Position numbers and translations under genes: made by a program
The notes under the pieces: model-generated
Databases searched by the model: none
Told to the model about the DNA's origin: nothing
The model's input: only the letters and a program-made list of their open reading frames with translations
Shown: positions 5,719 through 7,286 of the stretch, piece after piece
How positions within the stretch are numbered: position 1 is the stretch's first letter
Layout of the letters: the number at the start of each line of letters is the position of its first letter
Assembly: GCA_002729415.1 (NCBI GenBank)
Contig: PBXZ01000205.1
Location: 1 to 7,286 of the forward strand
Source: UBA9662 sp002729415
GTDB lineage: Bacteria; Poribacteria; WGA-4E; UBA9662
Direction of reading: 5' to 3'
DNA: 7,286 bases

Positions 5719-6453
5719 CTANCGAAGGTTAGAAATTTTCTCAACCCAGGTATTGACGACCGCCTCAACCATAACCTGTCCGTGTNTAGCATTGGCGGTC
5801 CAGCTGTTTTTTTCTTCATCTTGGCGGCAGTACCAAGGTGCGTNATCATCCAATTGATCTTGTTCCACTAGTTCAGGGCAAGTAGCAAGAAGGAAAGATG
5901 TTTCGTTGTATCCAGCGTGGTCACCACCAGCTGGAGGGGAGGCAGGTGAAAGAATCATCGGCTGAACTTCAATCTGACTCCATACTGACCCAACTTCATC
6001 TTTCAAATTCTCATCCCCCCACCAACCACGAGGGTAGCCTTTTTCCAAAACTCCTTCAAAAGCTAATTCTGCCGAAGCTTTTTTGAAAGCCAAGGCCAAT
6101 GGAGCCTCCATTCCTTGATGCATGATAATGACATAGATCTTTTTAAAACCCATTTGGCAAAAGTTCTTTAAGATTGCTTTGACATGATTGCCAAATGCGT
6201 TATAGTCAGGATCTATAGTTCCATCCTCGGGGCTACCTAGAGCATAACCAGTTGGACCATAATCAAAAGAAGGTGCAATGACAACATCAATTTCTTTGGC
6301 AATTCGGTCACAAATCTCTTCTACAATGATTGTGTCGTGACCAATTGCCATATGAGGACCATGAGTTTCAATACAACCAGCTGGCACAAGTAAAGGATAG
6401 CTCGAAACCACAGCTTTTTTTAATTGATACGGTCGCATGTGTTTTAAATACAT
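5719..6453 (-). CDS. Creatininase-family amidohydrolase
   Basis: The 244-residue length matches the creatininase family, cytosolic metal-dependent hydrolases that open cyclic amides or deformylate small molecules (creatininase, FAPy deformylase and mycofactocin MftE-type enzymes). The N-terminal motif PAGCIETHGPHMAIGHDT (24-41) supplies the expected ligands Glu29, His31 and Asp40. MGFKKIYVIIMHQGME (101-116) takes the place of the usual strand plus NGHGGN, keeping His112. GDHAGYNETS (177-186) provides His179 and Glu184. HGQVMVEAVV (224-233) is the usual C-terminal helix. AAAGGA lies 7 bases before the ATG at 6453, so this start is preferred over Met6. The last sense codon is CGN, certainly Arg. 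There is no signal peptide. The substrate cannot be named; true creatininase activity should not be assumed. It converges on the dehydrogenase, a pairing that may reflect a shared catabolic role but proves none. Confidence 0.9.
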   Translation of the reverse strand: MYLKHMRPYQLKKAVVSSYPLLVPAGCIETHGPHMAIGHDTIIVEEICDRIAKEIDVVIAPSFDYGPTGYALGSPEDGTIDPDYNAFGNHVKAILKNFCQMGFKKIYVIIMHQGMEAPLALAFKKASAELAFEGVLEKGYPRGWWGDENLKDEVGSVWSQIEVQPMILSPASPPAGGDHAGYNETSFLLATCPELVEQDQLDDXAPWYCRQDEEKNSWTANAXHGQVMVEAVVNTWVEKISNLX

Positions 6454-6460
6454 GAGTATT

Positions 6461-6466
6461 TCCTTT
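6461..6466 (-). promoter_or_regulatory. Shine-Dalgarno site for the creatininase-family gene
   Basis: AAAGGA on the minus strand ends 7 bases before ATG 6453. It decides between Met1 and the in-frame Met6 in favour of Met1. Confidence 0.7.
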
Positions 6467-6598
6467 AGTATGAGTTTTTTATAAGAGGACTAATCATTTT
6501 TTTTAAAAGTTAAAGATATTACTATTGCTTCTAATACATTCTTCATATTTTTATAAAACTCCCCAAATCGTATCATTATTCAATCGGAAAAAACTTTT

Positions 6599-7054
6599 CT
6601 AAATTAGCTTTATTCTTGCGTTCTTTCCTTGTTTAAATATTGCCATTACTCTTTCCTGACTACCCTAACCATTAGTGACCTCTCCGTAGTCATCTACAAA
6701 TACAGGTGACAGATGAGACAAGAATCATTCTGCGGTCATGCTATATGTCGTTCCATCTGGAAGGGTATTTATCCATCCATTATCTGATTTTTCATAGACA
6801 CACCGTAACTTTTCTCCTTCATTGCTATAACGATAAAACACTCACTGTTTCTCATCACTTAATTCTAGATAACTGGTCAATCAAACAAGAGAGGACTATA
6901 GGCTATACGGTACTTCACCTGAATCTGTCATCCCAACTTCATATATAATCTCGCGATATTCATCTTCTTCATTTTTATTACTACTTAAAGGAATAATAAC
7001 GAAAACTAATATTCCAGTCCATATCAACCAAGGCCAATCACGTAATAACGATGA
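6599..7054 (-). pseudogene. Probable decayed gene for a membrane-anchored protein, five internal stops
   Basis: Reading the minus strand in the same frame as the upstream right-edge gene gives about 151 codons that look like protein but are broken by stops at 6898-6896 (TAG), 6883-6881 (TGA), 6844-6842 (TGA), 6727-6725 (TGA) and 6667-6665 (TAG), ending at TAG 6601-6599. The N-terminal part has a transmembrane-like segment (WPWLIWTGILVFVIIPL) followed by acidic NKNEEDEYREIIYEVG. Later pieces read LTSYLELSDEKQ, VFYRYSNEGEKLRCVYEK, NGWINTLPDGTTYSM, FVDDYGEVTNG and VMAIFKQGKNARIKLI. No frameshift is needed, no TAA occurs inside, and every internal stop is one transition from TGG (or from CAG/CGA). 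I do not recognise the family. No Shine-Dalgarno or clear start codon was found, and the frame could be partly chance in this AT-rich sequence. Confidence 0.45.
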
Positions 7055-7286
7055 CTACAGCCCTGAATGTTCATATATACCTAAGTCTGGATCGTCGCCA
7101 CGATAGAAATTTTTGCCCATCAGATATTTAATTTCCAGTTCAATATCACGGATATAGATTTGAGACGTAATACCTGTGGCACGTTGAAGGAGCGATATTT
7201 GAAGTGTGTTTTCATCTTTTTTTGGCCATTGATCTTGATCTAATTTGTAGATGAACCAATAACCAGAGCCCGTTCGATAACGAGGG
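7055..7286 (-). CDS. C-terminal fragment of an unrecognised protein (runs off right edge)
   Basis: The minus strand, in the frame that starts at base 7285, is open for 76 codons and ends at TAG (7057-7055). It begins PRYRTGSGYWFIYKLDQDQW, continues PKKDENTLQISLLQR, and ends DIELEIKYLMGKNF, then DPDLG and YEHSGL. It alternates polar and aromatic residues in a way that suggests a beta-rich domain such as those ending secreted or carbohydrate-binding proteins, but the fold is inference. I recall very similar tails (ELEIKYLMGKNF plus DPDLG) in several Candidatus Poribacteria proteins of unknown function; this was not checked. The start lies outside the window. The same frame continues beyond the stop into the decayed gene at 6599-7054. 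Confidence 0.65.
   Translation of the reverse strand, partial: PRYRTGSGYWFIYKLDQDQWPKKDENTLQISLLQRATGITSQIYIRDIELEIKYLMGKNFYRGDDPDLGIYEHSGL

Noticed and set aside
5898..6086. Plus-strand frame inside the creatininase-family gene
   Set aside because: Antisense to a gene with all family motifs.
6725..6898. UGA read as tryptophan to rescue the broken frame
   Set aside because: Two of the five internal stops are TAG, which also serves as a normal terminator for purH and the creatininase-family gene, so recoding would not restore the frame.
6706..6948. An 80-codon open frame on the plus strand
   Set aside because: It lies antisense to the better, protein-like minus-strand frame, has no Shine-Dalgarno site, and its composition (very rich in His, Leu, Ile and Thr) looks like chance.

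Overview
The window is an AT-rich bacterial chromosome segment with ordinary Shine-Dalgarno sites and the standard genetic code (every intact gene ends in TAA or TAG). It holds seven protein-coding genes, two of them cut by the window edges, plus one probable decayed gene. No rRNA, tRNA, CRISPR array, transposase or phage gene was seen. The gene set suggests an uncultured environmental, probably marine, heterotroph: a secreted LamG-like protein, an exported phosphoesterase, a kynurenine-formamidase-like cyclase, a zinc-less medium-chain dehydrogenase and a creatininase-family amidohydrolase. From memory only, the LamG-like sequence and the C-terminal tail at the right edge (ending ELEIKYLMGKNF then DPDLG) resemble proteins of Candidatus Poribacteria. 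That assignment is tentative.

Layout. Positions 1-306 (minus) carry the N-terminal part of a secreted LamG-like protein. An intergenic stretch (307-481) follows, with a 12-base palindrome and an adjacent inverted repeat. Next come three minus-strand genes, listed in transcription order: purH (4153-2588), an exported cyclase-family protein (2479-1517) and an exported calcineurin-like metallophosphoesterase (1495-482). The last two are 21 bases apart and are probably co-transcribed. A 483-base divergent intergenic region (4154-4636) holds three perfect inverted repeats and the upstream signals of purH and of a plus-strand dehydrogenase (4637-5671). The dehydrogenase converges, across 47 bases, on a minus-strand creatininase-family gene (6453-5719). 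To the right, 6599-7054 (minus) looks like a decayed membrane-anchored protein gene with five internal stops and no frameshift. The right edge (7055-7286, minus) is the C-terminus of another protein.

How the genes fit together. purH is housekeeping purine biosynthesis. The cyclase, dehydrogenase and creatininase-family proteins are the kind of small-molecule hydrolysis and oxidation enzymes found in catabolic gene neighbourhoods, but nothing in the sequence fixes their substrates or proves a shared pathway.

Ambiguous bases (N) occur only between 1747 and 5844, and 29 of the 46 that lie in genes are at third codon positions. This looks like collapsed strain variation. No clearly new multi-gene system is visible. 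The items most worth following up are the decayed gene at 6599-7054, the inverted repeats at 4257-4517, and the enzymes with atypical metal-binding motifs.
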